From positions 62,001 through 126,000 of the forward strand of contig NZ_JACJQA010000027.1 in assembly GCF_014696355.1 (NCBI RefSeq): 64,000 nucleotides of DNA. The letters are read 5' to 3'. The DNA is from Pseudanabaena sp. FACHB-1998. GTDB taxonomy: Bacteria > Cyanobacteriota > Cyanobacteriia > Pseudanabaenales > Pseudanabaenaceae. Below are positions 16,877 through 26,872 of the stretch, in pieces. The first letter of the stretch is position 1. Every line of letters begins with the position of its first letter. The position numbers and the translations under genes were made by a program. Below the pieces are notes generated by a model that saw only the letters and a program-made list of their open reading frames with translations, did no database searches and was not told the DNA's origin.

Positions 16877-17326
16877 ATGAAAATGTTTGGAGAATTAGAG
16901 AGACGTGAAATGTTTCAAGAATTTGATTTGGTTCACAACTATCCAGAATTTATAACAGCTAAAACTCTCGATGTATCGATATTTAGTAGTTTAAGATCAT
17001 CCATTAATGATGATTTAGAATTTTCTGACCTCGTAACTATTTATCTTACTTCGGCTGAGGATCTTCTGAGGGCAATTCAAATTGCTTTTGACAATCAAGA
17101 TGGCAAAAAGTTAGGTATTGCCGCCCATTCTCTGAAATCGACAAGTGCTAGTATCGGTGCTATCAAACTATCCTATGCCAGTAAATATATAGAGAAAATC
17201 TGTAAAAATGGAGAGATGTTAGTTTCGTTAGAATTAGTAAATCTGCTAAATAACGAATACGATCACGTACTTACGGAGATTAGAGCCTCAGTTATTGAAT
17301 TTATGTCAGAATGGGAAAGAAATTGA
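16877..17326 (+). CDS. Hpt (histidine phosphotransfer) domain protein
   Basis: A 149-aa cytosolic protein with a single Hpt four-helix domain, about residues 35-145. The phosphate-accepting histidine lies in the signature IAAHSLKSTSASIGA, followed by the helix YASKYIEKICKNGE. It would relay phosphate between a hybrid kinase and a response regulator. No kinase is adjacent, though a hybrid kinase lies at 38811-40823. The next gene, arsS, starts 17 bp downstream on the same strand, possibly co-transcribed. Confidence 0.85.
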   Translation: MKMFGELERREMFQEFDLVHNYPEFITAKTLDVSIFSSLRSSINDDLEFSDLVTIYLTSAEDLLRAIQIAFDNQDGKKLGIAAHSLKSTSASIGAIKLSYASKYIEKICKNGEMLVSLELVNLLNNEYDHVLTEIRASVIEFMSEWERN

Positions 17327-17343
17327 CCCAAAAGCTCTAATCT

Positions 17344-18336
17344 ATGCAAGTTAATGCGATCGCCGCTACCCCATTCTCAAAAAAGCTCAAAGCTCCTTTT
17401 CTAAAGCATCAGATTGCGGTATTACAAATTAATTTGGGTCGGATTTGTAATCTTGCCTGTACCCACTGTCATGTGGAAGCTAGTCCCCATCGAACTGAAG
17501 AAATTTCTCCAGAGATTTGTCAACAGTTAATTGAAATTATTCATCGATTTCCCCAAATTCAGACAATCGATCTCACAGGTGGTGCGCCAGAGATGCTATA
17601 TGGATTTCGGGAACTAGTTAAAGCGGCTAGACAGCATGGTAAGGAAGCGATCGCCCGTTCTAATTTGACTATTTATTTTGAAAAGGGCTACGAAGATATT
17701 CCCGAATTTTTTGCTGAACAGCAAGTCAGGGTTGTGGCTTCCCTACCTTGCTACTTAGAAGATAATGTTGACAAAATGCGCGGCAAAGGCGTTTTCGATC
17801 AGTCCACCCAAGCTTTGCAATGGCTAAATCGGCTGGGCTATGGGAGTAATCCCCAATTAATTCTTGACTTAGTCTATAACCCACAACTCCCAACCTCGCA
17901 GAAATTTTCCCTCGCGCCTAATCAACAGGGCTTACAAGACGCATATAAAAAGCATTTGCTAGAAAACTTTGGCATTGTCTTCAATAATCTATTCACAATT
18001 ACCAATCTTCCCATAGGCAGAAGTAAGTTCCATTTACAACATCGCCATCTTGAAGAGGAATATACTCTTTTCCTAGAAGAGAATTTTAATGCTCAAACTC
18101 TTGATTACTTAATGTGTCGCAATCATTTGTCTGTGGACTATTTAGGCAATATCTATGATTGTGATTTCAATCAAATGGAAAACTTACCAGCGCGATCGCC
18201 TAATGGGGAAGTTCTCAACGTTGCCAAAATTTTGGAACTAGGAAGTTTAGATCTTATTCAAGAAATTCAAACTGCTAATTATTGCTATGGCTGCACCGCA
18301 GGTAGTGGTTCGAGTTGCGGTGGCTCGTTAATCTAA
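17344..18336 (+). CDS. arsS: ArsS-type radical SAM protein
   Basis: A 330-aa radical SAM enzyme matching the arsenosugar-biosynthesis ArsS family. The [4Fe-4S] site is ICNLACTHCHVEASPHRTEE (CxxxCxxC), followed by LTGGAPEM. The C-terminal region (DUF3641-type) has cysteines in YLMCRNHLSVDYLGNIYDCD and YCYGCTAGSGSSCGGSL. The family installs the 5'-deoxyadenosyl group on a dimethylarsenic precursor, made by ArsM. No arsM is nearby. Assignment rests on the C-terminal signature. Confidence 0.88.
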   Translation: MQVNAIAATPFSKKLKAPFLKHQIAVLQINLGRICNLACTHCHVEASPHRTEEISPEICQQLIEIIHRFPQIQTIDLTGGAPEMLYGFRELVKAARQHGKEAIARSNLTIYFEKGYEDIPEFFAEQQVRVVASLPCYLEDNVDKMRGKGVFDQSTQALQWLNRLGYGSNPQLILDLVYNPQLPTSQKFSLAPNQQGLQDAYKKHLLENFGIVFNNLFTITNLPIGRSKFHLQHRHLEEEYTLFLEENFNAQTLDYLMCRNHLSVDYLGNIYDCDFNQMENLPARSPNGEVLNVAKILELGSLDLIQEIQTANYCYGCTAGSGSSCGGSLI

Positions 18337-18352
18337 AAAAGGTTCTATTTAT

Positions 18353-18383
18353 CACCAATTCGGTGCGAAGCGCCGAATTGGTG
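18353..18383. terminator. 14-bp hairpin between convergent arsS and MoxR genes
   Basis: CACCAATTCGGTGC, GAA loop, complement with one mismatch; core GCGAAGC. Placed to terminate both genes. Confidence 0.65.
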
Positions 18384-18392
18384 TTTTGGGCT

Positions 18393-19340
18393 TTACGGTA
18401 CTGATATGGCATCTAGTAAGCGCAAAATAATTGTCTTGGGCGATCGCCTACCTGCGACGATCATCCGATGTCCTAAGACATAGGGAGCGAGGAACTTCAC
18501 ATCATCGGGCAGAACGTAATCAGATTGGCGATTTGGATTCAACATCTTTTGGATAAAGGCATAGCTTTGAGCCGATCGCAACATTGCCGAAGTACCTCTA
18601 GGACTCACGCCTAATGTGATTTCTTCATCATTGCGAGTTGCCCTAACGATATTGACAATGTACTCACTGGTCGCATCGCTGACGGGAACTTGAGAGCAAA
18701 GTTGGCGAATTTCTAGCACTTCTTCGGGAGTAATGCATGGTTCTAATTGCGTAGAGCCAATTTTGCCTAGCTGCATCCGTTTGAGCATTTCTAATTCTTC
18801 CGCTTCGTTGGGATAGCCAATGCTAAAGGACAGGGCAAACCGATCTAGCTGTGCTTCGGGGAGAGGAAATGTACCTTGATATTCAATAGGGTTTTGCGTG
18901 GCGATCGCAAAAAATGGTGATGGTACTTTGCGAGATAAACCATCGACGGTGACTTGCCCTTCTTCCATTACTTCTAGTAACGCTGATTGAGTTCTGGGTG
19001 TAGCCCGATTAATTTCATCGGCTAGGAGAACATTGGCAAATACAGGACCGGGGAGAAATTGAAATTCCCCTTTTTGAGGATTCCAGATATTTGTACCTGT
19101 AATATCCGTAGGCAGTAAATCGGGCGTACATTGCACACGCTGAAACTTACCAGAAATAGAAGCCGCAAGGGACTTGGCTAATAGGGTCTTACCCACCCCC
19201 GGAACATCCTCTAGGAGGGCATGACCACCCGAAAAAAGAGCCACCAACACAAGTTGAATGGCTTCTTCTTTGCCGACGATCGCTTTGGACAGATTATCAA
19301 CTAACTGCTGGACTTTGAGTTGCTTTTCCATGTTCCCCAT
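18393..19340 (-). CDS. MoxR family AAA+ ATPase
   Basis: A 315-aa AAA+ ATPase. Walker A is LEDVPGVGKTLLAKSLA; Walker B is LLADEINRATPRTQSALLEVMEE; the arginine-bearing TFPLPEAQLDRFALSFSIGYP follows. MoxR proteins are chaperones that assemble or activate metal-dependent and VWA-domain partners; none is adjacent. I take ATG 19340 (MGNMEKQLKVQQ) rather than the longer frame, because that extension reads through a palindrome (19388-19430). Confidence 0.92.
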   Translation of the reverse strand: MGNMEKQLKVQQLVDNLSKAIVGKEEAIQLVLVALFSGGHALLEDVPGVGKTLLAKSLAASISGKFQRVQCTPDLLPTDITGTNIWNPQKGEFQFLPGPVFANVLLADEINRATPRTQSALLEVMEEGQVTVDGLSRKVPSPFFAIATQNPIEYQGTFPLPEAQLDRFALSFSIGYPNEAEELEMLKRMQLGKIGSTQLEPCITPEEVLEIRQLCSQVPVSDATSEYIVNIVRATRNDEEITLGVSPRGTSAMLRSAQSYAFIQKMLNPNRQSDYVLPDDVKFLAPYVLGHRMIVAGRRSPKTIILRLLDAISVP

Positions 19341-19387
19341 CGAGCTTGTGCTGTCGAGTTGTGCAATATTTTTCTTAACTATACCCT

Positions 19388-19430
19388 CAAAAGAGTAATG
19401 GCGGCGCTTCGCGCCACCATTACTCTTTTG
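19388..19430. repeat. 20-bp-arm palindrome in divergent region
   Basis: CAAAAGAGTAATGGCGGCGC, TTC loop, complement with one mismatch. It lies between MoxR (minus) and DUF3084 (plus), both starting outward, so it cannot terminate either; its core is GCGCTTCGCGC. Confidence 0.65.
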
Positions 19431-19517
19431 GGGGCTGGAGAGCGAGCTATAAGCTCTCCCCAAAACAATGCTCCTGTTTGTCTGCTAAGATCAAAACCGT
19501 GAGGAGTAAGGAGTTGC

Positions 19518-20882
19518 ATGGCTGGTTATACGCTGATTTTAGCGATTTTGATCCTAGGTGGCATGATTGCAACCCTAGGCGATCGCATTGGCACTAAAGT
19601 TGGCAAAGCGCGACTTAGCATGTTTAACCTGCGCCCCCGTGACACGGCAACCCTTGTCACGATCGCCACAGGGGGAATGATCTCCGCATCGACCTTGGGA
19701 ATTTTATTGCTGATGAGTGGACAGCTTAGGGATGGCTTATTTCGCCTTGAAAGCATTCGCTCTGAATTGGCGAGCAGCCAACAACAAAAACAAAAAGTTG
19801 AAACTGAGTTGAATGCTGCTAAAAGCGAACAGGAAAAAGCCCAACAGCGTTTAGAGCAGATTAATAAATCCCTCGTGCAAGCGGTAAAAAAGCAATCTGA
19901 AACTCAGGCTTTGCTGCAATCCGTTGAAAGCAAGTTTCAAAAAGCCGATGAGGAGTTGCAAAAAGCCTCGCAACAGGAAGCAGATTTACGCGATCGCATT
20001 CAAAATTTGACGAAGGAGCAGGAAAGTCTGCAAACGGAAAGCAATCAACTGCGAGATGAAAAGTTAAAAATTGCCAGCGAATTAGAAAGCATTTCCCGTG
20101 ATCGCGAAACCCTTAAACAAAAAGTCACCGAATCCGAGCAAAGGCTTGCTGCCATTGATAAACAAAGAAGCGAGCTATCTGCGGAAATTGCTTCCCTTGA
20201 GTCCGCCCGTGAGCAGTTAATTATTAGCTTAGAAGCTCTACGCAAAGGCAATGTGGCAATTTTTGCCGATCAAATTTTAGCGCTCGGAGTCGTTCGCCCC
20301 AATCTGAGTAATACCGAACTTCGCCAAGCTGGCATTCAATTAATTAGGCAAGCGGAGATCAATGCCCGTGAATTGCTGGACTTTCTGCCCGATCAAGCAC
20401 CGAAAGATCCAGTTATCAAAATTACCGATGCTCAAATTGAGGGGCTACTCGATCGCATTAAAGATGGTCGTAGCTATGTAATTCGCATTCTGTCGGCAGG
20501 TAATTTCCTCAAGCGGGAAACTAAAATTATCATCTCTGCTGATGTCACCCTCAATCGCCAGATTTTTGCGAAAGGAGATGAGATTGCTTCCCTGCAATTT
20601 AGCCCCAACCTATCGCCACAGGAAATTGCTTCTCGCATTGAGCAATTATTTTTGTTAGTGAGTTTCCGCGCCCGTCGAGAAGGGGTTTTAGCGAATCCCT
20701 TAACGGGTAAGGTGGGGAATTTCCCACCCGAAGCTCTCAACGAACTTTTTAAAGTAGTGAGCGAGCTAAAATCCCCCTACGAAATAAAGGCTGTTGCTAA
20801 AGAAGCAATTTTCCCCGCCAGTTCGCTTACCCTAGAATTAGTCATCCGCCAAAATGGTGTAGAAATTGCTCGTTTTAGCTAA
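19518..20882 (+). CDS. DUF3084 family protein, coiled coil
   Basis: A 454-aa cyanobacterial family member. Two hydrophobic segments near residues 3-22 and 51-70 make a membrane hairpin with the conserved RLSMFNLRPRDTATLVT loop between. A long coiled coil covers residues about 76-240 (Q, E, K rich heptads). The C-terminal domain, residues 245-454, contains NARELLDFLPDQAP and KITDAQIEGLLDRIKDG. Function is unknown; the shape suggests a membrane-anchored scaffold. Confidence 0.9.
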   Translation: MAGYTLILAILILGGMIATLGDRIGTKVGKARLSMFNLRPRDTATLVTIATGGMISASTLGILLLMSGQLRDGLFRLESIRSELASSQQQKQKVETELNAAKSEQEKAQQRLEQINKSLVQAVKKQSETQALLQSVESKFQKADEELQKASQQEADLRDRIQNLTKEQESLQTESNQLRDEKLKIASELESISRDRETLKQKVTESEQRLAAIDKQRSELSAEIASLESAREQLIISLEALRKGNVAIFADQILALGVVRPNLSNTELRQAGIQLIRQAEINARELLDFLPDQAPKDPVIKITDAQIEGLLDRIKDGRSYVIRILSAGNFLKRETKIIISADVTLNRQIFAKGDEIASLQFSPNLSPQEIASRIEQLFLLVSFRARREGVLANPLTGKVGNFPPEALNELFKVVSELKSPYEIKAVAKEAIFPASSLTLELVIRQNGVEIARFS

Positions 20883-20909
20883 AGCCTAAATTTGCTATGC
20901 CCTAATGTT

Positions 20910-21200
20910 ATGCCTAAGATATCTCTATGCGATCGCTGTAATTTTTATGCCCACACAAATCTGCTAGTTTGTGCGGTGCATCCCTATGGGGCAGAATGGG
21001 GACATTGTGCGGATTTTGTCTCAGCCGAGCTATGGGAACCAGACGATCCCCAAAGCTATGATCCCGACATGGAAGCAGAATATGGATGGCATCCTATCTT
21101 TACGGGGAAATGTCCTGAATGTCGTACCCCTTTTTCGCGGATGCGATTACCGCCAGAGCAATGGCGATGTAAATGTTGCGGCTGGGAAGATGATTTGTAG
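20910..21200 (+). CDS. Small double zinc-ribbon-like protein
   Basis: A 96-aa protein from ATG 20910 (MPKISLCDRCNFY); a TTG at 20892 is a weaker alternative. Cysteine pairs CDRC, CAVHPYGAEWGHC, CPEC and CKCCGW suggest one or two zinc ribbons, which often bind nucleic acid or metal. It follows DUF3084 by 27 bp and may be co-transcribed. A hairpin overlaps its stop codon. Confidence 0.75.
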   Translation: MPKISLCDRCNFYAHTNLLVCAVHPYGAEWGHCADFVSAELWEPDDPQSYDPDMEAEYGWHPIFTGKCPECRTPFSRMRLPPEQWRCKCCGWEDDL

Positions 21201-21230
21201 TAAAAATTTGCTTTGCAAATTTTTACTACA
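21196..21230. terminator. 16-bp hairpin overlapping a stop codon
   Basis: TGTAGTAAAAATTTGC, TTT loop, perfect complement, with the TAG of the preceding gene inside the first arm. Sits between convergent genes. Confidence 0.7.
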
Positions 21231-21264
21231 GATTGATGGTTGTGCTTTGGATAGCTATGGATAT

Positions 21265-21906
21265 TTACTCTTTGCGATCGCTGCCGTAAACATCACGACC
21301 TTTAACATTGTTAATTGTATGTAGCACCGCCGTCGAAGCCGCCATAATATCGCGCTCTTCACCACCGAGATATAAGCGCCCAAAACTACCCACCGCTACA
21401 ATTTCTAAAATATTAATCGAAGCCGCTTTTTCTGCTTCGTTGGCGGCGAGGGCTGCATAAGCCGCTGGCTCAACCTCCATGATGTATAGCGTCTGACCCG
21501 AAAGCAGCATTTGTCCGCGCCGAAAGCGATTAATTAACTGGGTTTGATGCGCGTCAACATTGCGAATAATTTGGCTGGAAAGTAACCTTGGCTTAATGCG
21601 ATCTTCTTCACTTACACCGAGCATTTCCAAAATTGCCCGACCTGCGGCTTTGGTTTCCCCTTGACTTGCCGAATGAATTTCGAGTAATCCATACAAGCGC
21701 TCAACTATTTGCACCCCCGGGCGGACAGAGGTTGATTTCAGCGCTACGTCTGTAATCCGATTAATCTCGATTCCGGGGGAAATTTCGATCCAGAGGGAGG
21801 TATCACCTGGCAATGGCAAGAATCCTTGTGCGATCGTTCCTAAGTAAGCAGCATGTTGTTTTTGTAAGTTGTCTAAATAAACGTAGCTGCGTAAGTCGAT
21901 ACCCAA
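21265..21906 (-). CDS. ccmP: CcmP-like tandem-BMC carboxysome shell protein
   Basis: Two BMC-type halves are visible: [20 protein letters not shown] to GRAILEMLG, and [20 protein letters not shown] to AVLHTINNV. That is the layout of CcmP, the tandem-domain shell protein of beta-carboxysomes, which forms trimers that dimerise and may gate metabolites. I choose the TTG start at 21906 ([12 protein letters not shown]): it gives 213 aa, the family length, with GGGAGA about 8 bp upstream. The ATG at 21948 would add 14 residues. Other ccm genes are not nearby, as is usual for this one. The lineage call is from memory of the family. Confidence 0.8.
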   Translation of the reverse strand: MGIDLRSYVYLDNLQKQHAAYLGTIAQGFLPLPGDTSLWIEISPGIEINRITDVALKSTSVRPGVQIVERLYGLLEIHSASQGETKAAGRAILEMLGVSEEDRIKPRLLSSQIIRNVDAHQTQLINRFRRGQMLLSGQTLYIMEVEPAAYAALAANEAEKAASINILEIVAVGSFGRLYLGGEERDIMAASTAVLHTINNVKGRDVYGSDRKE

Positions 21907-21941
21907 AAATTTTTCTCCCAAGTTTGCCAATATGTTATACC

Positions 21942-21970
21942 GAGACAAAAAAGCAATGCTTTTTTGTCTC
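21942..21970. repeat. 13-bp hairpin upstream of ccmP
   Basis: GAGACAAAAAAGC, AAT, perfect complement. It lies just ahead of the ccmP start region on the minus strand. Confidence 0.5.
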
Positions 21971-21983
21971 TAAAAACTGAATC

Positions 21984-22094
21984 TATAGCTGTGGTCACTT
22001 GTATTAGGATAAGTCAAAACCCCAGAAGCGAGTTGTGACTTTTCGCATCGCAACTCGTCTTTTGGTTTTGTATACAAGAATGGCGGCAGCTATA
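21984..22094. repeat. Family-A' palindromic element
   Basis: Outer TATAGCT and AGCTATA ends, then CACTTGTATTAGGATAA, a central GCGAGTTG... palindrome with a degenerate core, TTGGTTTTGTATACAAGAAT and GGCGGCAGC. Order and blocks match the copies at 37861-37973 and 41002-41111. No coding content; it sits in the gap between ccmP and the next minus-strand gene. Confidence 0.65.
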
Positions 22095-22230
22095 AAAACC
22101 TTGTAGGATTTAGTTTTTAATTCCCTGAAGTACTTTCACGCTTGGGGAATTTTTATAATTTTATAACAATATTGCGATCGCCATCCAAATGAACAAGGGC
22201 TTAAGCACCTTGTCTGTGAATCACCTCTTT

Positions 22231-22267
22231 CTAAACAAGATAGTTGCTCTGCAACTATCTTGTTTAG
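22231..22267. terminator. 17-bp hairpin overlapping a stop codon
   Basis: CTAAACAAGATAGTTGC, TCT, perfect complement. The TAA of the minus-strand gene at 22264 lies in the right arm. Confidence 0.65.
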
Positions 22268-23418
22268 AGACCTGCTTGAGCCTTGGCGATGACTAAACCA
22301 TCTTTAAACTCAATAATTGCATTACTGCCTTGGGGATTTTTCCAAGAATAAACCTTGCCAAGACTATCACCAGAGCTATTTTCCGCAATTACCTTGCCTG
22401 ATGTACCAAAAACATTTTCTACCTGATCGAGGGTCATGCCTTTCTGGACACGATTAAATTTTTCTAGAGTAATTACATCCAGATTTTCCTGTGTAGTACT
22501 CGGAGATGCACTTGGGGAATCAGGGCTATTTAAATCCGTTGGGCTAGGTGAAGCAGATGCAGTCGAAGAGAGCAGATTCGGGCTAGGTGAAATGCTACTG
22601 GGTGTTGGTGTAACGGTTGGACTAGGTTGATTAGTATTTTTAACTTTGGTGGTAGATGCAGTCTTCGTGATTGGAGATGTAGCACTTGAGGAGACTAACT
22701 CCTGATCCTGCTTGACCGTAACTGCTCGTACAAATGCGCCAATCCCTAACCCCAGCAGCACAATGGAAGCACCAATAAATATCAACTGCCAGTAGTTAAC
22801 ATCAGACATCTGACCTACCTGAAAATTTGAGGTAGTTAAAGAACTTGTCGAATCAGTAGATTGAGTAACTTGGTCATTAGCATTTTCTGATTCCGCCGCT
22901 AATAGATTAGTTTGCGCTGTTTGACTGTTGGGTGCTATTTGGGCGATCGCCTGTTGCAATACCGATTGTTTAGATAGCTGCGCCTCTGGTCGCCTTTCGG
23001 GCATCTGGTCTGGCATCCGTAAGTTTGGCAAGTTTAGCGATCGCGTTTCCGCTAAATTATTTCCCTTGTCTGTGTCTAGCTCTAGAGTTTGAGTTAAAGA
23101 TGATTTTGACAGATTTAGCATAAATTGCTCCGTCCACAGTAGCCTCTGTTCATGCATTTCAACATCATTGCGCCAACAGTGAATCCTAAATTTAGCCAAT
23201 GATTCTATATGCAAATTTTCCAGTTCGCTACGCACTAGTGTCAGCAGTTTTTCCTTGTCAATGGCGGACTCTGTCCGAATTTGTATCTCTAAACTACTAT
23301 CGACAATCGCTACTTCAACCTCCAGAGCGCTACTGTCAAGGAGCTTTAGTTCCTGACGAATAATTTCGGCGATCGCCTGAGGATCTCGTTGATGGGCAAG
23401 TTCGGCAATCGAAAGCAT
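22264..23418 (-). CDS. Single-pass membrane protein with C-terminal BamE-like domain
   Basis: A 384-aa protein. Residues 1-110 form a folded N-terminal domain (SIAELAHQRDPQAIAEIIRQ), followed by a polar linker. One membrane segment at about 212-232 (WQLIFIGASIVLLGLGIGAF) leads into a Ser/Thr/Pro-rich stretch, probably extracytoplasmic, and a C-terminal BamE/SmpA-like domain (RVQKGMTLDQVENVFGTSGK). I do not recognise the whole architecture. A role in envelope or sensing is plausible only by analogy. Confidence 0.7.
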   Translation of the reverse strand: MLSIAELAHQRDPQAIAEIIRQELKLLDSSALEVEVAIVDSSLEIQIRTESAIDKEKLLTLVRSELENLHIESLAKFRIHCWRNDVEMHEQRLLWTEQFMLNLSKSSLTQTLELDTDKGNNLAETRSLNLPNLRMPDQMPERRPEAQLSKQSVLQQAIAQIAPNSQTAQTNLLAAESENANDQVTQSTDSTSSLTTSNFQVGQMSDVNYWQLIFIGASIVLLGLGIGAFVRAVTVKQDQELVSSSATSPITKTASTTKVKNTNQPSPTVTPTPSSISPSPNLLSSTASASPSPTDLNSPDSPSASPSTTQENLDVITLEKFNRVQKGMTLDQVENVFGTSGKVIAENSSGDSLGKVYSWKNPQGSNAIIEFKDGLVIAKAQAGL

Positions 23419-23773
23419 ACTTAACTAATCGTCCTAGGCTAACTAGTGAATAGCTTTTTACTATTCTTAACTATCTTAATCAATAGATTACACTCGCCGC
23501 TCAAAGGGTGCGATCCGCTAAATTGCGTGAGTGCTTTGGTTTGTATTCAATCATTCCCCTTATTTAACCAATGAATATACAACGAAAGCTCATCAAAAAG
23601 AATAGTTACGCTTTGCCGCGCACCACCACTCCTTACACTGGCTAAAGTATGAAACATTGATGGACTAAGTGTTAGGCAATACATAGCGCCTAATAAATTT
23701 CGGTCTTGTGCATCACAAATGTTGCAAATCCTGATAGGGTTGATCTTGAAACTGCAACTCAAACTTTTTCTAA

Positions 23774-24937
<1,164 letters not shown>

Positions 24938-24947
24938 TGAATCCAAG

Positions 24948-24982
24948 AAGAGAGGTATTGTGCTTTGCACAATACCTCTCTT
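24948..24982 (+). terminator. Terminator of sqdB
   Basis: 16-bp arms AAGAGAGGTATTGTGC and perfect complement around TTT, 10 bp after the stop. Confidence 0.75.
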
Positions 24983-25016
24983 ACTCCCTTCCCTCCGAAG
25001 AAATATGCATATAAAA

Positions 25017-25063
25017 CCAATAAATAACTATGCGCGGCGAAGCCGCGCATAGTTATTTATTGG
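25017..25063. repeat. 22-bp-arm palindrome
   Basis: CCAATAAATAACTATGCGCG... pairs perfectly with its complement around GAA (core GCGGCGAAGCCGC). Short outer ACTCCCTT/AAGGGAGT blocks at about 24983 and 25066 suggest a larger element. Confidence 0.65.
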
Positions 25064-25179
25064 CAAGGGAGTATGTTGTGTTTAGTATTAGTCCCTGCGA
25101 TAGAAGCTTTTAAACGGGAAAAGAGGTATCTTGAGTTACATAAAAAAGTAATTGTCAAGATCTTCTTACCGAACCAACC

Positions 25180-25557
25180 ATGACAGCTTCTACAAAAACT
25201 TTGCGCGTTTTGGTGGTGGATGACCACGAACTCACCCGTTGTACTTTACAACTAGCGCTTTCCTTACAATCTTGCATCACCGATGTAGAAGTTGCAACTA
25301 ATGGCAAAGAAGCAATCACTAAAGTGCAGAACTACGAACCAGATGTTGTCGTTATGGATTTGCATATGCCGATCATGGATGGTTGGACAGCTTCTAGCTA
25401 TATTAAAACTCAATATCCCCACGTCAAGATTGTTGCCTACTCGGCTGCCGATGGGGGCAAGTCTCAAGCGATCGCGAATGGGGCGGCGATTGATGCATTT
25501 TGTGACAAAGGGGCTTGTACTCGCAGTCTTGTCGAAGCCATCAAAAGTGTTGCTTAA
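25180..25557 (+). CDS. Stand-alone response regulator receiver (REC) protein
   Basis: A 125-aa CheY-like protein with no output domain. The acidic pocket is VVDDHE, the phospho-acceptor Asp is in VVVMDLHMPIMDG, the Thr/Ser position lies in IVAYSAA and the Lys in FCDKGA. It probably accepts phosphate from one of the sensor kinases elsewhere. The stop lies inside a 24-bp palindrome arm. Confidence 0.92.
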   Translation: MTASTKTLRVLVVDDHELTRCTLQLALSLQSCITDVEVATNGKEAITKVQNYEPDVVVMDLHMPIMDGWTASSYIKTQYPHVKIVAYSAADGGKSQAIANGAAIDAFCDKGACTRSLVEAIKSVA

Positions 25558-25634
25558 ATAAGAAAAGCGGCGCGATGCGCCGCTTTTCTTATTTAAGCAA
25601 CAAATAAATGCGGCGCATCGCGCCGCATTTATTT
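25550..25634. terminator. Two palindromes between convergent genes
   Basis: First: arms 25550-25573 and 25577-25600, perfect 24 bp around GAT, overlapping the response-regulator stop. Second: arms 25602-25616 and 25620-25634 around ATC. They face the minus-strand oxidoreductase end at 25640. Confidence 0.75.
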
Positions 25635-25639
25635 TTTGT

Positions 25640-26653
25640 CTAGATTGATAAAACTAGCTTTCCTGTCATGGAACCAGATTCTAGTAACTGATGCGCTTTA
25701 GCCGCATCAGCTAGCTTAAATACCTCACTCACATGGATTTTTAGCTTTCCTGCATCAAAAAGGGCGGCACATTCCGTCAAAATATGGGCTTGCTGGACTT
25801 GCAAACTAACAGCGCCTAATAGCATTGGGGTTAGCATTAATTCAAAACTAAAGCGCAGATTACGGGTACGAGCTACCTTCCAGCTAATATCGGTGGGTGG
25901 TTCAAGAATTGTCACCAGATCCCCGTAAACTTGCACCGCAGGGAAGGTTTGCTCAATGAGGTTACCGCCCACAGTGTCAAAGGCTAGGCTCACACCCGCA
26001 CCCTCTGTCCAAGCGATCGCTGCTTCTACAAAGTCAGTTTGCTTATAGGCGATCGCCAAATCTGCACCGAGATCGCGGACAAATCTGGACTTAGCCTCCG
26101 AGCCAACGGTGGTACAAACCTTTGCGCCGCGCAGTTTGGCTAACTGAATTGCCACATGACCAACACCGCCAGCGCCAGCATGGATGAGAACGGTGCGCTC
26201 GCCACGATGATCGCTATTGGGTTGCAAGTTGCCGCGATCGTAAAGGGCTTCCCATGCGGTGAGTAATACAAGGGGAGCCGCCGCTGCCTCTTCAAAGCTT
26301 AGGGATTCGGGCTTATGAGCCGCAAATTTTTCATCAATGGTGGTTAGTTCGGCATAGTTACCTTGATGTGCGCCTAAGCCGCCATTACAAAAATAAACTG
26401 CATCACCTACTTTAAACTTGGTCACTTCCGAGCCGATCGCTTCCACAATTCCCGCCCCATCACAACCTAAAATTGATGGCAAGCGATCGGGCTGAAATGT
26501 GCCACGGCTTCTCAGTTTCGTATCAATGGGGTTAATTCCTGCCGCTTTGAGTTGCACCAGAATGTCGGTCGGTGATTGAATTGTTGGTGTCGGAATATCC
26601 GCAAGTTGCAACACATTGGGTTCACCTGCTGCGGTCATCAAAATTGCTTTCAT
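25640..26653 (-). CDS. Medium-chain NAD(P)H quinone oxidoreductase-like protein
   Basis: A 337-aa MDR-superfamily enzyme from ATG 26653 (MKAILMTAAGEPNVLQL). GroES-like N-terminal domain with LKAAGINPIDTK and LGCDGAGIVEAIGSEV, then the Rossmann motif HAGAGGVGHVAIQLAKLRGA. The lack of the zinc-ligand cysteines fits the quinone-oxidoreductase/enoyl-reductase branch. The substrate is unknown. The frame extends upstream to 26710, but no family homology is seen there. Confidence 0.88.
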   Translation of the reverse strand: MKAILMTAAGEPNVLQLADIPTPTIQSPTDILVQLKAAGINPIDTKLRSRGTFQPDRLPSILGCDGAGIVEAIGSEVTKFKVGDAVYFCNGGLGAHQGNYAELTTIDEKFAAHKPESLSFEEAAAAPLVLLTAWEALYDRGNLQPNSDHRGERTVLIHAGAGGVGHVAIQLAKLRGAKVCTTVGSEAKSRFVRDLGADLAIAYKQTDFVEAAIAWTEGAGVSLAFDTVGGNLIEQTFPAVQVYGDLVTILEPPTDISWKVARTRNLRFSFELMLTPMLLGAVSLQVQQAHILTECAALFDAGKLKIHVSEVFKLADAAKAHQLLESGSMTGKLVLSI

Positions 26654-26743
26654 AGGACGCTTCGATAATGAGTTTAATCGCTTATTAGGGTTGTGAGACT
26701 CGCTGCACAACCCTAATAAGTAGGTAGGCTTAATTAAATATAA

Positions 26744-26796
26744 AACCCAAATAAGCGGATTCGCCCGCGAAGCGGGCGAATCCGCTTATTTGGGTT
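26744..26796. repeat. 25-bp-arm palindrome, family D
   Basis: AACCCAAATAAGCGGATTCG... pairs perfectly with its complement around GAA. The adjacent TTAAATATAAAACCC is shared with the element at 37757-37860, and AATTAAATATA with 54601-54653. Unusual in that it lies between two minus-strand genes. Confidence 0.6.
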
Positions 26797-26820
26797 CTTG
26801 GTTTTATTAAGCCGAGGTAC

Positions 26821-26869
26821 TTACCAAAATACAAAATGGCTCAGCCTTAGCCATTTTATATTTTGGTAA
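26821..26869 (-). terminator. Terminator-like hairpin after the 26873 gene
   Basis: TTACCAAAATA-c-AAAATGGCT pairs with AGCCATTTT-a-TATTTTGGTAA. It directly follows the stop of the minus-strand gene ending at 26873. Confidence 0.55.
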
Positions 26870-26872
26870 TCT

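Noticed and set aside
23547-23762. 71-aa minus frame before sqdB
   Set aside because: No ribosome site, no motif, and an unusual composition; not supportable as a gene.
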